This document shows positions 29,059 to 40,592 of a stretch of DNA of 52,877 nucleotides, piece by piece. Source of the stretch: Azonexus sp. (GTDB lineage: Bacteria > Pseudomonadota > Gammaproteobacteria > Burkholderiales > Rhodocyclaceae); assembly GCA_030824535.1 (NCBI GenBank), contig JAVBXO010000069.1, positions 1 to 52,877 of the forward strand. Direction: 5' to 3'. The position numbers and the translations under genes were made by a program. Every line of letters begins with the position of its first letter. The stretch's first letter is position 1. Under the pieces are notes generated by a model. That model ran no database searches. It worked only from the letters and a program-made list of their open reading frames with translations, and was not told where the DNA came from.

Positions 29059-30414
29059 ATGATGGAACTCCGGGGCAAACGGATACTGGTGGTCGGACTC
29101 GGCGAGTCCGGGCTGGCGATGGCCAAGTGGCTGCATCGCCAGGGGGTTGTCGTGCGCGTCGCCGATTCGCGGGACAATCCGCCGAACGTCGAGGCCTTGC
29201 AACGCCTGGCGCCGGGTGCCGAACTGCTGACTGGGCCGTTCAGTGCGGCAACGTTTGTCGGTATCGAGATGCTGGCCCTGTCGCCGGGCGTGCCCAAGGC
29301 GACGCCAGCCATTTCTGCGGTCGACCTGCCAATTGTCTCGGAAATCGAACTCTTCGCCGCAGGCGTGCGTGAGCAGGTGCCGGGGTCGCAGATCATCGGT
29401 ATCACCGGCAGCAACGGCAAAACCACGACCACGGCACTGACCGCTCATCTGCTCAATGGCGCCGGCGTACCGGCCATCGCCTGTGGAAATATTTCGCCGT
29501 CAGCGCTTGATGCTTTGATGGATGCCCAGGATGCCGGGGCTTTGCCGCAGGTCTGGGTCGTCGAACTGTCGAGCTTCCAGCTCGAAACGACGCACCATCT
29601 CAATGCCGTTGCCGCCACTGTGCTCAATGTCTCCGAGGATCATCTCGACCGTTACGAAGGCAGCATGGCCAATTACGCCGCTGCCAAGTCGCGCGTATTC
29701 CAGGGCAAGGGCACGATGGTGCTCAATCGTGACGACGACTGGTCGATGGCCAATGGTCGCTGCGGGCGGAAAATGATCACCTTTGGCCTCAACCCGTCGC
29801 CGCGAGCCGTCGATTACGGTTATGCCGATGGGGCGATCTGGCGCGGCAAGGAGCGCATTGTTGTAATCGACGAGTTGCAACTGGCCGGCTTGCACAATGC
29901 CGCCAACGCCATGGCGGCGCTGGCCTTGTGCGAAGCCGTAGGCGTCGGGGCGGACCGGCTGATCGCGCCCTTGCGGACTTTCAAGGGCTTGCCGCACCGC
30001 GTCGAGACGGTTGCTGAAATCGCTGGCGTCATTTATGTCGACGACTCCAAAGGCACCAACGTCGGGGCAACGCTGGCGGCTATCGAAGGCATGGGGCGCA
30101 AGGTCGCCATTGTGCTCGGTGGCGACGGCAAGGGGCAGGACTTCTCGCCGCTCAAGCCGGCGCTGATGCAGCATGGGCGGGCGGTGGCCTTGATTGGTCG
30201 CGATGCGGCGGCAATTGGCATGGCTCTCGAAGGTAGCGGCGTGCCGACCTGCATCGTCGGCGACATGGCGGCTGCCGTGCGCTGGTTGGCGGCCCAGGCC
30301 GAGGTTGGTGATTGCGTGCTGTTATCACCGGCTTGCGCCAGTCTCGACATGTATCGCAACTACGCCCACCGGGCGCAGGTTTTCATCGACGCCGTCAAGG
30401 AGCTGGCATGCTGA
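29059..30414 (+). CDS. murD: UDP-MurNAc-L-Ala:D-Glu ligase MurD
   Basis: [13 protein letters not shown], position in dcw cluster. Confidence 0.97.
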   Translation: MMELRGKRILVVGLGESGLAMAKWLHRQGVVVRVADSRDNPPNVEALQRLAPGAELLTGPFSAATFVGIEMLALSPGVPKATPAISAVDLPIVSEIELFAAGVREQVPGSQIIGITGSNGKTTTTALTAHLLNGAGVPAIACGNISPSALDALMDAQDAGALPQVWVVELSSFQLETTHHLNAVAATVLNVSEDHLDRYEGSMANYAAAKSRVFQGKGTMVLNRDDDWSMANGRCGRKMITFGLNPSPRAVDYGYADGAIWRGKERIVVIDELQLAGLHNAANAMAALALCEAVGVGADRLIAPLRTFKGLPHRVETVAEIAGVIYVDDSKGTNVGATLAAIEGMGRKVAIVLGGDGKGQDFSPLKPALMQHGRAVALIGRDAAAIGMALEGSGVPTCIVGDMAAAVRWLAAQAEVGDCVLLSPACASLDMYRNYAHRAQVFIDAVKELAC

Positions 30415-31571
30415 TTGGCGCCCTTGACGCACCGCGTCGGCAAATGGCAGAAATTGACCACCTGCTCTTCTGGGGTGTGCTGGCTCTGCTGTTTGGCGGT
30501 CTGGTGTTTGTCTATTCGGCATCAATCGCCACCGCCGAAGGCGGGCGTTTCACCAATCACCAGCCGGCTTACTTCCTTATCCGGCATCCCGTATTCCTGG
30601 TCATTAGTCTGGCTGCCGGGGCGCTGGCCTTCCGGGTGCCTTTGGTGCAATGGCAGAAATATGCGCCCTATCTGTTCATGGCCGGTGCGTTGCTGTTGAT
30701 GGTGGTGCTGATCCCCGGTATCGGGCGTGACGTCAATGGTGCACGCCGCTGGTTGCCGCTGGGCATTGCCAACCTCCAGCCGTCTGAAATGATGAAGCTG
30801 TTTGCCGTGCTCTATGCTGCCGACTACGCCGTGCGCAAGATCAATGTCATGCACGATCTCAAGCAGGCTTTTCTGCCGATGTTCTGCGCCATGGCCGTGG
30901 TCGGCATGCTGCTGCTGAAGGAGCCCGATTTTGGCGCCTTCGTCGTCATCATTTCGATTGCCATGGGCATCCTCTTCCTCGGCGGCCTGCGGGCGCGGCT
31001 GTTCGTTTTGCTGATCGTCGGCCTGCTGCTGGCTTTTGCGGCACTGATCATCGTTTCGCCCTATCGCCGTGACCGCATCTTCGGTTTCATGGATCCCTGG
31101 GCCGACGCCTTCGGCAAAGGCTATCAGTTGTCACATTCATTGATCGCGTTCGGTCGTGGCGAACTGTTTGGCGTTGGTCTGGGGGCGAGCGTCGAGAAAC
31201 TATTTTATTTGCCGGAAGCCCATACTGATTTCCTGTTGGCGGTGATCGCCGAGGAAATGGGCTTTTTTGGCGTGTTGACCGTAATTTTCCTGTTTGCCCT
31301 GATCGTGCAACGAGCTTTTGCCATCGGCCGGCAATCGGTCCAGCTGGATCGCCTGTATCCGGCGCTGGTGGCCATGGGCATCGGCATCTGGCTGGGCGTC
31401 CAATCCTTTATCAATATGGGCGTGAACATGGGGCTGTTGCCGACCAAGGGCCTGACGCTGCCGCTGATGAGTTTTGGTGGTTCCGGCATTCTTGCCAACT
31501 GCGTGGCGATGGCGATCCTGTTGCGGGTTGATTGGGAAAACCGGCAACTGATGCGCGGAGGCAGGGTATGA
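30408..31571 (+). CDS. ftsW: Peptidoglycan glycosyltransferase FtsW
   Basis: SEDS family TM protein; [15 protein letters not shown]. Confidence 0.96.
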   Translation: MLIGALDAPRRQMAEIDHLLFWGVLALLFGGLVFVYSASIATAEGGRFTNHQPAYFLIRHPVFLVISLAAGALAFRVPLVQWQKYAPYLFMAGALLLMVVLIPGIGRDVNGARRWLPLGIANLQPSEMMKLFAVLYAADYAVRKINVMHDLKQAFLPMFCAMAVVGMLLLKEPDFGAFVVIISIAMGILFLGGLRARLFVLLIVGLLLAFAALIIVSPYRRDRIFGFMDPWADAFGKGYQLSHSLIAFGRGELFGVGLGASVEKLFYLPEAHTDFLLAVIAEEMGFFGVLTVIFLFALIVQRAFAIGRQSVQLDRLYPALVAMGIGIWLGVQSFINMGVNMGLLPTKGLTLPLMSFGGSGILANCVAMAILLRVDWENRQLMRGGRV

Positions 31572-32626
31572 GCAAGACCATCCTGGTCATGGCGGGCGGC
31601 ACCGGCGGCCACATTTTTCCGGCCCTGGCAGTGGCGCGCGAATTGCGCGATGCCGGCTGGCGGGTGGTCTGGCTGGGTAATCCCTCGGGTATGGAAGCGC
31701 GTCTGGTGCCGCAGCATGGCTTCGAGATGGTCAGCGTTGAATTTGCCGCCCTGCGTGGCAAGGGCCTGATGCGCAAGCTCTTGCTGCCGCTCAACCTGTT
31801 GCGCGGTTTCTGGCAGGGATTGAAGGCGATACGCCAGGTCCGGCCGAATGTTGTTCTCGGCATGGGCGGCTATATTACTTTTCCTGGCGGCATGATGGCA
31901 GCACTGACCGGCGTGCCGCTGGTCCTGCATGAGCAGAACTCTGTGGCCGGGCTGGCCAATCGCGTGCTGGCAGTTGTTGCTGACCGTATTGCCACCGGCT
32001 TCCCCAAAGTCTTTGCCAAGGGACGCTGGCTGGGCAATCCGGTGCGTCCGGAAATCGCCGCCATCGCCGCGCCAGAGGAGCGCTTGGCTGGACGCAGCGG
32101 TCCCTTGCACTTGCTGGTCATTGGCGGCAGCCTGGGCGCCCAGGCGCTCAACGAAATCATTCCCCAAGGCGTTGCCTTGCTCACGGCCGACGAGCGGCCG
32201 GAAATTCGCCATCAGGCCGGCGAAAAGCATATCGCTGCGCTGACCGCCAATTACGCCGCTGCTGGCGTGAATGCCGAGTGCCTGGCTTTTATCGACGATA
32301 TGGCGGCTGCTTACGCCTGGGCTGACCTGGTGATTTGCCGTGCTGGCGCCCTGACCATCGCCGAGCTGGCCGCAGCCGGCGTGCCGAGTATCCTGGTGCC
32401 TTTTCCACATGCGGTTGATGACCATCAAACTGGCAACGCCAAATTCCTGGTCCATGCTGGCGGTGCTTTCCTTTGTCCGCAAACCGAGCTGACGCCCGAA
32501 TCGATTGCGCTGATCCGCAACTATTCCCGCGGTCAACTGCTGGAAATGGCCAAAAAAGCCCGCAGCCTGGGCAAACCTGACGCCACGGCAGACGTCGCAC
32601 AAATTTGTTCGGAAATCGCAAAATGA
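31568..32626 (+). CDS. murG: UDP-GlcNAc transferase MurG
   Basis: [32 protein letters not shown]. Confidence 0.97.
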   Translation: MSKTILVMAGGTGGHIFPALAVARELRDAGWRVVWLGNPSGMEARLVPQHGFEMVSVEFAALRGKGLMRKLLLPLNLLRGFWQGLKAIRQVRPNVVLGMGGYITFPGGMMAALTGVPLVLHEQNSVAGLANRVLAVVADRIATGFPKVFAKGRWLGNPVRPEIAAIAAPEERLAGRSGPLHLLVIGGSLGAQALNEIIPQGVALLTADERPEIRHQAGEKHIAALTANYAAAGVNAECLAFIDDMAAAYAWADLVICRAGALTIAELAAAGVPSILVPFPHAVDDHQTGNAKFLVHAGGAFLCPQTELTPESIALIRNYSRGQLLEMAKKARSLGKPDATADVAQICSEIAK

Positions 32627-34014
32627 AACACAAGGTTAAACATCTCCACTTCGTCGGGGTCGGTGGTTCCGGCATGAGTGGTATTGCCGAAGTTCTGGCT
32701 CACCTCGATTACACCGTCAGCGGCTCGGATCTCGCCGCCAGCGCGACGACACGCCGCCTGGAAGGCGAGGGCGTGAAAGTGATGATCGGCCACGCCGCCG
32801 AAAACATCGCCGGGGCTGATGCCGTGGTTGTGTCGACGGCAGTCAAGGCTGATAATCCGGAAGTTGTGGCGGCCCGTGAGCGCCATATTCCGGTTGTGCC
32901 GCGCGCCCTGATGCTTGCCGAGTTGATGCGCCTGAAGCGCGGCATCGCCATTGCCGGCACGCATGGAAAAACCACCACGACCAGCCTGGTGACCAGTATT
33001 CTCGCCGAAGGCGGCATTGATCCGACCTTTGTCATCGGTGGCCGCCTGAATGCGGCGGGCGCCAATGCCCGGCTCGGCAGCGGTGATTTCCTGGTGGCCG
33101 AGGCTGATGAATCGGATGCCTCCTTCCTGTTCCTGTCGCCAGTCATTTCGGTCGTCACCAATATTGACGCCGACCACATGGAAACCTACGGCCACGATTT
33201 CGAGCGGCTCAAGGGCGCCTTCATCGACTTCCTGAAACGCCTGCCGTTCTATGGTGTCGCAGTGTTGTGCGGCGACGATCCGAATATCCGGGCAATCATG
33301 CCGCAGGTACCGAAGCAGATCATCACCTACGGCCTGTCGTCCGACTGCAATTTCTACGCCGAGAACATCGTCGCCGATGGCGGGCAGATGCGTTTTGACT
33401 GCGTGCGGGTCAATGGTTCGACGACCCGCTTGCCCATCACACTGAATACGCCGGGCATGCACAATGTCCTCAACGCCCTGGCGGCCATTGCCGTGGCCAC
33501 TGAAGTCAGCGTCAGCGACGCGGCGATTATCAAGGCACTGGCTGAATTCAAGGGCGTTGGCCGGCGCTTCCAGCGTTATGGTGAAGTCGCCTTGCCCTCG
33601 GGCGGACATTGCACGGTGGTTGATGACTATGGTCATCATCCGGTCGAGATGGCGGCAACCCTGGCGGCAGCTCGTGGCGCTTTCCCCGGTCGGCGTCTGC
33701 TACTGGCTTTTCAGCCGCACCGCTATTCCCGGACGCGCGATTGTTTCGAGGACTTCGTCAAGGTGCTGTCCACGGTGGATGCGTTGTGTCTGGCCGAAAT
33801 CTACGCGGCCGGTGAAGCGCCGATTGTCGCAGCCGACGGTCGGGCGCTGGCGCGGGCCTTGCGCGTCGTTGGCAAGGTCGAACCGGTATTTGTTGAAGAT
33901 ATCGCGGCAATGCCGCAAACGATTCTGGACGTTGCCCGCGATGGCGACGTGGTTTTGACGATGGGGGCCGGTTCGATTGGTGCGGTACCCGGCAAGCTGG
34001 TGGATGGCAAATGA
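32623..34014 (+). CDS. murC: UDP-MurNAc:L-Ala ligase MurC
   Basis: [30 protein letters not shown]. Confidence 0.97.
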   Translation: MKHKVKHLHFVGVGGSGMSGIAEVLAHLDYTVSGSDLAASATTRRLEGEGVKVMIGHAAENIAGADAVVVSTAVKADNPEVVAARERHIPVVPRALMLAELMRLKRGIAIAGTHGKTTTTSLVTSILAEGGIDPTFVIGGRLNAAGANARLGSGDFLVAEADESDASFLFLSPVISVVTNIDADHMETYGHDFERLKGAFIDFLKRLPFYGVAVLCGDDPNIRAIMPQVPKQIITYGLSSDCNFYAENIVADGGQMRFDCVRVNGSTTRLPITLNTPGMHNVLNALAAIAVATEVSVSDAAIIKALAEFKGVGRRFQRYGEVALPSGGHCTVVDDYGHHPVEMAATLAAARGAFPGRRLLLAFQPHRYSRTRDCFEDFVKVLSTVDALCLAEIYAAGEAPIVAADGRALARALRVVGKVEPVFVEDIAAMPQTILDVARDGDVVLTMGAGSIGAVPGKLVDGK

Positions 34015-34916
34015 ACGAGTTCGGCAAGGTCGCGGTACTTTTCGGTGGCACGTCCGCCGAACGCGAAGTTTCTTTGAACAGTGGTTCCCGGGTGCTGGCA
34101 GCTTTGCTGGGCCAGGGTATCGATGCGCATGCCTATGATCCGGCCGAGCAACCGCTTGATGCACTGAAAGGCTATGACCGCGCCTTCATCGCGCTGCATG
34201 GCCGTCATGGCGAGGATGGGACGATCCAGGGCGCGCTTGAAGTCATGCATATCCCTTACACCGGCTCCGGCGTGCTGGCTTCGGCATTGGCCATGGACAA
34301 GTTCCGCACCAAGCTGATGTGGCAGGCGGCCGGCCTGCCGATCCCCGAGTTCGCCTTGCTGACCGCCGAGTCCGATTTCAACGACATCGAAGAAGAGCTC
34401 GGTCTGCCGCTTTTCGTCAAACCGGCGCGCGAAGGTTCCTCGATTGGCGTGACCAAGGTCAAAACGCCGGGTGCCCTGAAGGCGGCCTATGAAGAAGCCG
34501 CTCGCCACGACCCGCTGGTCATTGCCGAGAAGGGGGTGATGGGCGGGGAATACACGGTGGGTATCCTGGGTGATGAAGTCTTGCCAATTATCAAGATCGA
34601 GCCGGCGACCGAGTGGTATGACTATGAAGCGAAGTACAACCGCGATGACACCCGTTACCTGTGTCCTTGCGGCTTGCCCGAAGCTCGTGAGATGGTGATT
34701 CGCAAACAGGCGTTGGAAGCTTTCCGGATACTCGGCGGGCGCGGCTGGGGGCGGGTCGATTTCCTGATGGATGAAGCGGGTAATCATTACTTCCTGGAAG
34801 TGAATACTGCACCGGGCATGACCGACCATTCGCTGGTGCCGATGGGCGCGCGGGTTGCCGGTATGGAATATCCGGCGCTGGTGCGCCGGGTGCTGGAACT
34901 GGCGACCAACGATTGA
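34011..34916 (+). CDS. ddlB: D-alanine-D-alanine ligase
   Basis: [31 protein letters not shown]. Confidence 0.97.
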   Translation: MNEFGKVAVLFGGTSAEREVSLNSGSRVLAALLGQGIDAHAYDPAEQPLDALKGYDRAFIALHGRHGEDGTIQGALEVMHIPYTGSGVLASALAMDKFRTKLMWQAAGLPIPEFALLTAESDFNDIEEELGLPLFVKPAREGSSIGVTKVKTPGALKAAYEEAARHDPLVIAEKGVMGGEYTVGILGDEVLPIIKIEPATEWYDYEAKYNRDDTRYLCPCGLPEAREMVIRKQALEAFRILGGRGWGRVDFLMDEAGNHYFLEVNTAPGMTDHSLVPMGARVAGMEYPALVRRVLELATND

Positions 34917-34924
34917 GGCGATGA

Positions 34925-35665
34925 ATGTGGCACAAACCGCAACAACTCAATGCCATTGCCGATCTGCTGACGCTGTTGGGCATTGTCGCCCTGCTGCTCG
35001 CAGGGGCGCAGTGGCTATTGCGCGTCCCGGCATTGCCGATACGCGAAGTGGTGTTTGCGGATGTGTTGACTCATACGCACCGGGAGGATCTCGAACAAGT
35101 TCTGCCGAGGGCTCTGCAGGGCAATTTTTTCAACCTCGATCTGGAGGAAGTCCGCGCCAGTCTGGAAGCCATGCCCTGGGTGCGCCAGGCGGAAGTTCGC
35201 CGGGTCTGGCCCAACAAGCTGGCAGTCAGTGTCGAGGAGCATCAGCCTGTCGCGCGATGGGGGGAGGGGCGCGGCGAACTGGTCAATACCCGGGGCGAGG
35301 TGTTTTCGGCAGAACCTTCGCCGGAAGAGACGGCGACCATGCCGCAGTTGTTCGGGCCGCCGGGAACTGCGCCGGAAGTCTTGAAACAGTATGGGGAAAT
35401 ACTGAAAGCTTTCGGAACACTGGGCGAAAAACCCGTACAGTTGACGCTTTCGCCGCGTTTGGCCTGGCAGCTGAAATTGGCCAATGGCATGCTGGTGGAT
35501 CTCGGGCGGGAGCAGCCGAAAATCTCGATCGAATCGCGCCTGCAACGCTTTATCGGGATTTATCCGGAACGTATCGCCAAACGGGCGGTGAAACCGGCGG
35601 TTGTAGATTTGCGCTATCCAAACGGGTTTGCGATGCGAGTCGCGGGTGAGGGGAAGGGAAAATAA
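34925..35665 (+). CDS. ftsQ: Cell division protein FtsQ
   Basis: POTRA-type region, single TM, context between ddlB and ftsA. Confidence 0.93.
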   Translation: MWHKPQQLNAIADLLTLLGIVALLLAGAQWLLRVPALPIREVVFADVLTHTHREDLEQVLPRALQGNFFNLDLEEVRASLEAMPWVRQAEVRRVWPNKLAVSVEEHQPVARWGEGRGELVNTRGEVFSAEPSPEETATMPQLFGPPGTAPEVLKQYGEILKAFGTLGEKPVQLTLSPRLAWQLKLANGMLVDLGREQPKISIESRLQRFIGIYPERIAKRAVKPAVVDLRYPNGFAMRVAGEGKGK

Positions 35666-35669
35666 AACT

Positions 35670-36899
35670 ATGAGCAGAGACAACAAGGATCTGATCGTTG
35701 GCCTGGACATTGGCACTTCGAAGATCGTCGCACTGGTGGCAGAAATTACGTCGGAGGGTAACCTCAGTGTCATCGGTATGGGCTCGCAAGACTCGCGCGG
35801 GCTGAAAAAGGGAGTCGTGGTCAATATCGAGGATACGGTCCAGACCATCAGCCGGGTCGTCCAGGAAGTCGAATTGATGGCGGACTGCAAGGTCAAGGAT
35901 GTGTATACCGGCATTGCCGGCAGCCATATCAAGAGCTTCAATTCGCACGGCATGGTGGCGATCAAGGACAAGGAAGTGACGCAGGCGGATATTGATCGCG
36001 TCATCGAAACTGCCAAGGCCATGCCCATTCCCGCCGATCAGGAAATCCTGCATATCCTGACTCAGGAATTCGTCATCGATGGTCAGGATGGCATTCGCGA
36101 GCCAATCGGCATGAGCGGCATGCGGCTCGAGGTCAAGACGCATATCGTCACTGGTGCTGTTTCTGCGGCGCAGAATATCGTCAAATGTGTGCGTCGTTGC
36201 GGTCTGGAAGTCAGCGATCTGGTATTGCAGCCGCTGGCCTCGAGTTATGCCGTGTTGTCCGAGGACGAAAAGGATCTCGGGGTTTGCCTGATCGATATTG
36301 GTGGTGGTACGACCGATATTGCCGTGTGGACCCAGGGGGCCATACGTCACACCTCGGTGATTCCAATTGCCGGTGATCAGGTGACCAACGACATCGCCAT
36401 GGCCTTGCGCACGCCGACGCGCGAAGCTGAAGACATCAAGTGCAAGTACGGTTGCGCACTGGCTGATCTGGCGGATATTGCCGAAATTCTTGATGTTGCC
36501 GGGGTGGACGACCGTCCCAGCCGGAAATTGAGCCGCCGCGCGCTGGCCGATGTCATCCAGCCGCGTGTTGAGGAGTTATACGAACTGATTCAGAACGAGC
36601 TGCGGCGCGCCGGCTTCGAGGAAGTACTTTCCTCGGGCATCGTGCTGACCGGAGGTGCCAGCGTAATGCCGGGCATGGTCGAGCTGGGCGAAGAGATTTT
36701 CCATATGCCGGTGCGCCTGGGTAATCCTAAGTATTCGAGCAGTTTGGCTGACGTTGTACAGAATCCGCGGTTTTCGACGGCTTACGGACTGCTGCTGGAG
36801 GCGCAGGCGCAGCGTAAGCGGGGGCAGAAGATCCAGGAGAAGCAAGGCTTCAAGGAAGTCCTTGCCGCCATGAAAGATTGGTTTTCGAAGAATTTCTGA
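35670..36899 (+). CDS. ftsA: Cell division protein FtsA
   Basis: IVGLDIGTSKIVALV, LIDIGGGTTDIAVW. Confidence 0.97.
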   Translation: MSRDNKDLIVGLDIGTSKIVALVAEITSEGNLSVIGMGSQDSRGLKKGVVVNIEDTVQTISRVVQEVELMADCKVKDVYTGIAGSHIKSFNSHGMVAIKDKEVTQADIDRVIETAKAMPIPADQEILHILTQEFVIDGQDGIREPIGMSGMRLEVKTHIVTGAVSAAQNIVKCVRRCGLEVSDLVLQPLASSYAVLSEDEKDLGVCLIDIGGGTTDIAVWTQGAIRHTSVIPIAGDQVTNDIAMALRTPTREAEDIKCKYGCALADLADIAEILDVAGVDDRPSRKLSRRALADVIQPRVEELYELIQNELRRAGFEEVLSSGIVLTGGASVMPGMVELGEEIFHMPVRLGNPKYSSSLADVVQNPRFSTAYGLLLEAQAQRKRGQKIQEKQGFKEVLAAMKDWFSKNF

Positions 36900-36934
36900 T
36901 TTGTGATTTGAACGGTTTTTCAGAGGAGATGGTT

Positions 36935-38119
36935 ATGTTCGAGATTATCGACAAGCAGGAAAGCGGGACCGTGATCAAGGTCTTCGGTGTCGGTGGCGCT
37001 GGTGGTAATGCCATCGAGCACATGATCTGTGAAGGGGTCAATGGCGTTGAATTCATCGCCGCCAATACCGATGCCCAGGCGCTGGGGCGCAATGCCGCTT
37101 CGACCAAGCTGGCACTGGGGCAAAGCGGTCTTGGCGCGGGAGCCAGGCCGGAAAAGGGCCAGGAAGCCGCGCTGGCGCATGGCGACGACATTCGGGCGGC
37201 GCTCGAAGGGGCGCACATGGCTTTCATTACCGCTGGCATGGGCGGTGGCACGGGCACGGGGGCGGCGCCGGTGGTGGCAGAAATTGCTCGCAACATGGGC
37301 ATCCTGACCGTTGGCGTGGTAACCAAGCCCTTCAGCTTTGAGGGTGGCAAGCGGATGAAGGCGGCAGAAGCCGGGATTGCCGAGTTTGCCAAGCATGTCG
37401 ATTCGTTGATCGTCATTCTCAACGACAAATTGATGGAAGTCGTTGGTGAAGATGCTGATGTCGTCGATTGCTTCAAGGCTGCCGATGATGTCCTGAAGAA
37501 TGCTGTTGGCGGCATTGCCGAAATCATTACCTATCCGGGTCTGGTTAACGTCGACTTCGAAGACGTGCGCACCGTGATGGGCGAAATGGGTCGTGCCATG
37601 ATGGGCTCTGCCGTCGCCTCCGGGACGGATCGGGCTAGCGAAGCGGCCAAGCGCGCCGTTGCCTCACCCTTGTTGGAAGGTGTGAATCTTTCCGGTGCCC
37701 GTGGCGTGCTGGTGAACATCACCGCTGCGCGTGGCAACCTGAAGATGAAAGAGGTGAACGAGGTGATGAACACCGTCAAGGAGTTCGCCGCCGAAGAAGC
37801 ACATATCATCTTCGGCGCCGTTTATGACGATCTGATGGGCGATGCGCTGCGTGTCACCGTCGTCGCAACCGGCCTTGGTTTGGCTGCAACCCGTCGTCAG
37901 AGCCTGGAGGTTGTGGCAGTGCCGCAGGTGCAGGTCGCGGCGACCGGCACTAATGATGCGGTAGCTTTCTCTGCGGGCACACTTCCCGACTATGACCAAT
38001 TGGCTCGCGAGCCTGCTGTTGCGCGCTCCAAGCGCAACAACGTCACGGTCGAGGCACTGGCTAACAGTGGTGTTGATCGCTACGATATTCCTGCATTTTT
38101 GAGGAAACAGGCCGATTAA
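36935..38119 (+). CDS. ftsZ: Cell division protein FtsZ
   Basis: GVGGAGGNAIEHM, GMGGGTGTGAAPVVA, C-terminal RYDIPAFLRKQAD peptide. Confidence 0.98.
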   Translation: MFEIIDKQESGTVIKVFGVGGAGGNAIEHMICEGVNGVEFIAANTDAQALGRNAASTKLALGQSGLGAGARPEKGQEAALAHGDDIRAALEGAHMAFITAGMGGGTGTGAAPVVAEIARNMGILTVGVVTKPFSFEGGKRMKAAEAGIAEFAKHVDSLIVILNDKLMEVVGEDADVVDCFKAADDVLKNAVGGIAEIITYPGLVNVDFEDVRTVMGEMGRAMMGSAVASGTDRASEAAKRAVASPLLEGVNLSGARGVLVNITAARGNLKMKEVNEVMNTVKEFAAEEAHIIFGAVYDDLMGDALRVTVVATGLGLAATRRQSLEVVAVPQVQVAATGTNDAVAFSAGTLPDYDQLAREPAVARSKRNNVTVEALANSGVDRYDIPAFLRKQAD

Positions 38120-38146
38120 GGCAGCAAACCTACTCTGAAAAAGGGC

Positions 38147-38175
38147 GGCGGCGCACTGTGTTACAATGCGCCGCC
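38147..38175 (+). promoter_or_regulatory. GC hairpin with TGTTACAAT extended -10-like loop upstream of lpxC
   Basis: GGCGGCGCA / TGCGCCGCC arms enclosing ctgtgTTACAA. Confidence 0.5.
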
Positions 38176-38197
38176 TTCCCCCGGAAAGTTCCTTCGC

Positions 38198-39112
38198 ATG
38201 CTCAAACAACGCACGTTGAAGACAGTCATTCGCGCCTCCGGCGTGGGTTTGCACGGTGGTGTCAAGGTTAGTCTGACGCTGCGTCCGGCTGCCCCGGATA
38301 CCGGCATCGTCTTTCGTCGTGTTGATCTGCCGGAACCGATGGATATTCCCGCCAAAGCCTTCATGGTTGGTGATACGCGCATGTGCTCCTGTCTCGAAAA
38401 GGACGGGGTCAAGGTTGGAACGATCGAACACCTGATGTCAGCGCTTGCCGGCCTGGGTATCGATAATGCATGGATTGATCTGGATGCGCCGGAAGTGCCC
38501 ATTCTTGATGGTTCGGCAGCCCCTTTTATTTTCCTGATTCAGTCGGCCGGGATCGAGGAACAGAATGCCGCGAAGAAATTCATTCGCGTTACAAAGAAGG
38601 TCGAGGTTCGTGATGGCGACAAATGGGCGCGCTTCGAGCCTTATGATGGCTATCGCCTGAGTTTTTCCATCGTTTTCAATCATCCGGCCATCGACAAGTC
38701 AGCGCAGACTGCTGAAATCGATTTCGCCGAGCAATCCTATATCCGTGAAATTTCCCGTGCGCGAACCTTTGGCTTCATGCAGGAGGTCGAGTATTTGCGG
38801 GAAAATGGGCTGGCACTGGGCGGAGGTCTGGAAAATGCTATCGTCCTTGACGAGTTTCGCGTGCTGAATCAGGATGGCCTGCGTTACAGCGACGAATTCG
38901 TCAAACACAAGATTCTCGATGCCATCGGTGATCTTTATCTGATCGGCCATCCGCTGCTGGCGGCCTATTCCTCCCACAAGGGAGGGCATGCGCTGAACAA
39001 CCAGCTGGCGCGTGCGCTGCTTGAGCAACAGGATGCCTGGGAGCTTGCCAGTTTTGCGCAGGCCGAGGCCGCTCCTGGTGGCGTGCTACGCTGGCTGGCA
39101 CAAGCAGTTTGA
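38198..39112 (+). CDS. lpxC: UDP-3-O-acyl-GlcNAc deacetylase LpxC
   Basis: [48 protein letters not shown]. Confidence 0.97.
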   Translation: MLKQRTLKTVIRASGVGLHGGVKVSLTLRPAAPDTGIVFRRVDLPEPMDIPAKAFMVGDTRMCSCLEKDGVKVGTIEHLMSALAGLGIDNAWIDLDAPEVPILDGSAAPFIFLIQSAGIEEQNAAKKFIRVTKKVEVRDGDKWARFEPYDGYRLSFSIVFNHPAIDKSAQTAEIDFAEQSYIREISRARTFGFMQEVEYLRENGLALGGGLENAIVLDEFRVLNQDGLRYSDEFVKHKILDAIGDLYLIGHPLLAAYSSHKGGHALNNQLARALLEQQDAWELASFAQAEAAPGGVLRWLAQAV

Positions 39113-39138
39113 CCCGCGCTGGCTTTACCGCCTGCGCA

Positions 39139-39573
39139 CTATTCTTTTATAAGCGCGCGGCAAAGTAGTCTGCTCAAAGCCGCTTTCAGCGGGCCTTCCG
39201 GCAGTTTGTCGCGGGTTGCCGAAAGCATGGATTGAGCCATTTCTGACAGCGGACGTGGCGTCGAAGTGCTTGATTGGCAAAGGGTCTGGCGAGGTTGAAC
39301 TTTTACCTCGATATCGCTACACTCGCAGCCTTCCTGAGATAACTCGTCGCATAGTCGGCGGCTCATCTGCCGCAGTTTGACGGCAACCGCGCCATTGTCG
39401 GCGTGGATAATGATCATCCCTGATTTGTAGTTTGCAACATGCGCCAGATCGCGCAAGGCTGCAGGTGCGACCGCTTCGAAGCGGCGTGAAAGTTTGAGCA
39501 GCAATCGGGCATGGGCCATCACCCGGCCGGCAGTGGCATCTTTGCTGAGATAGTGTTCAGGCCCGTAATACAT
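39139..39573 (-). CDS. DUF721/DciA-like protein
   Basis: DLAHVANYKSGMIIIHADNGAVAVKLRQMSRRLCDEL resembles the DUF721 core; position between lpxC and an M23 gene next to secA. Confidence 0.65.
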   Translation of the reverse strand: MYYGPEHYLSKDATAGRVMAHARLLLKLSRRFEAVAPAALRDLAHVANYKSGMIIIHADNGAVAVKLRQMSRRLCDELSQEGCECSDIEVKVQPRQTLCQSSTSTPRPLSEMAQSMLSATRDKLPEGPLKAALSRLLCRALIKE

Positions 39574-39583
39574 AGGAGTTTCC

Positions 39584-40504
39584 GTGCAGATAATTGTTGT
39601 ATCGCGCCATCTCAAGGCAGCACGAACAATCGATATTATGCCTCGCCACCTGGTTATGGCGGCACTGGCGTTTCTGATCCTGGTAATTGCAAGCGCCGCC
39701 GCATTTTCCTGGTTGTCCGTTCGTCTGCGTTTACCGCTGGTCGAAGAGATGCTGACCAGCTTTGAGGTTCAGGAAGCCAATAAAAACCGTCATTATCTGG
39801 AAAATAACCTGCAACTGATGGCGACCCGACTGGGCGAGTTGCAGGCGCGCGTTTTGCAGCTGGATACCCTGGGGGAGCGCTTGTCGGGGGCTGCAGGGGT
39901 CAAGCTTGATGCGATGCAGCCGAGCAATGTGTCACGCGGGCGCGGTGGCCCCTTCAAGCCAGAGTCATTGTCGGCGACGGATTTGTTGGAAGAGATTGAT
40001 CGCTTGTCGCAGGAGGTAAGTCGTCAGGGGGAGGATTTCGAATTCCTTGAATTTGCCTTGCAGGATCAACGGGTCAAGGATCGTTTGCTGCCAACCACCT
40101 TGCCCGTCGGTAATGCCCAGGTCGGTTCGACCTTCGGCTATCGCCAGGATCCCATCGTTGGTGTTCGGGCCTTGCATGAAGGTTTTGATTTTGTTGCCGA
40201 GGTCGGAGCACCGGTTTTTTCTGCTGCCGATGGCGTTGTATTGTTTGCTGGTGCTCATCCGGAATACGGCAATGTAATCGATGTCGACCATGGTGAAGGG
40301 CTGGTTTCACGCTATGCCCATCTGTCAGCGATCAAGGTGCAGACCGGGGCGCTGGTCAAGCGCGGGGCGCGGATCGGCGCTGTCGGTAACACGGGACGTT
40401 CGACAGGACCTCACCTGCATTTTGAGGTCAGGTTGTTTGGCGTCGCCAAGAATCCAGCACTGTTTTTGCGACAGAATGGACAGATGTTCGCACAAAGTCG
40501 TTGA
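39584..40504 (+). CDS. M23 family metallopeptidase (LytM domain)
   Basis: GYRQDPIVGVRALHEGFDF, TGRSTGPHLHFEV; GTG start with AGGAG upstream. Confidence 0.93.
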   Translation: MQIIVVSRHLKAARTIDIMPRHLVMAALAFLILVIASAAAFSWLSVRLRLPLVEEMLTSFEVQEANKNRHYLENNLQLMATRLGELQARVLQLDTLGERLSGAAGVKLDAMQPSNVSRGRGGPFKPESLSATDLLEEIDRLSQEVSRQGEDFEFLEFALQDQRVKDRLLPTTLPVGNAQVGSTFGYRQDPIVGVRALHEGFDFVAEVGAPVFSAADGVVLFAGAHPEYGNVIDVDHGEGLVSRYAHLSAIKVQTGALVKRGARIGAVGNTGRSTGPHLHFEVRLFGVAKNPALFLRQNGQMFAQSR

Positions 40505-40592
40505 CCCCTTGATCCAGGTCGTCATCGTCGTCTGAGGGGGGCGTGCTAGAATCCGCGCTTTGCCGCACTGCGCGACTAACCATTCCAACGCG

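Noticed and set aside
28248-29432. 394-aa minus-strand ORF across mraY/murD
   Set aside because: Crosses two well-supported dcw genes in antisense; spurious.
21714-39112. Novelty in dcw gene order and its 1-7 bp overlaps
   Set aside because: Order and ATGA/GTGA coupling are the canonical proteobacterial dcw arrangement; not unusual.
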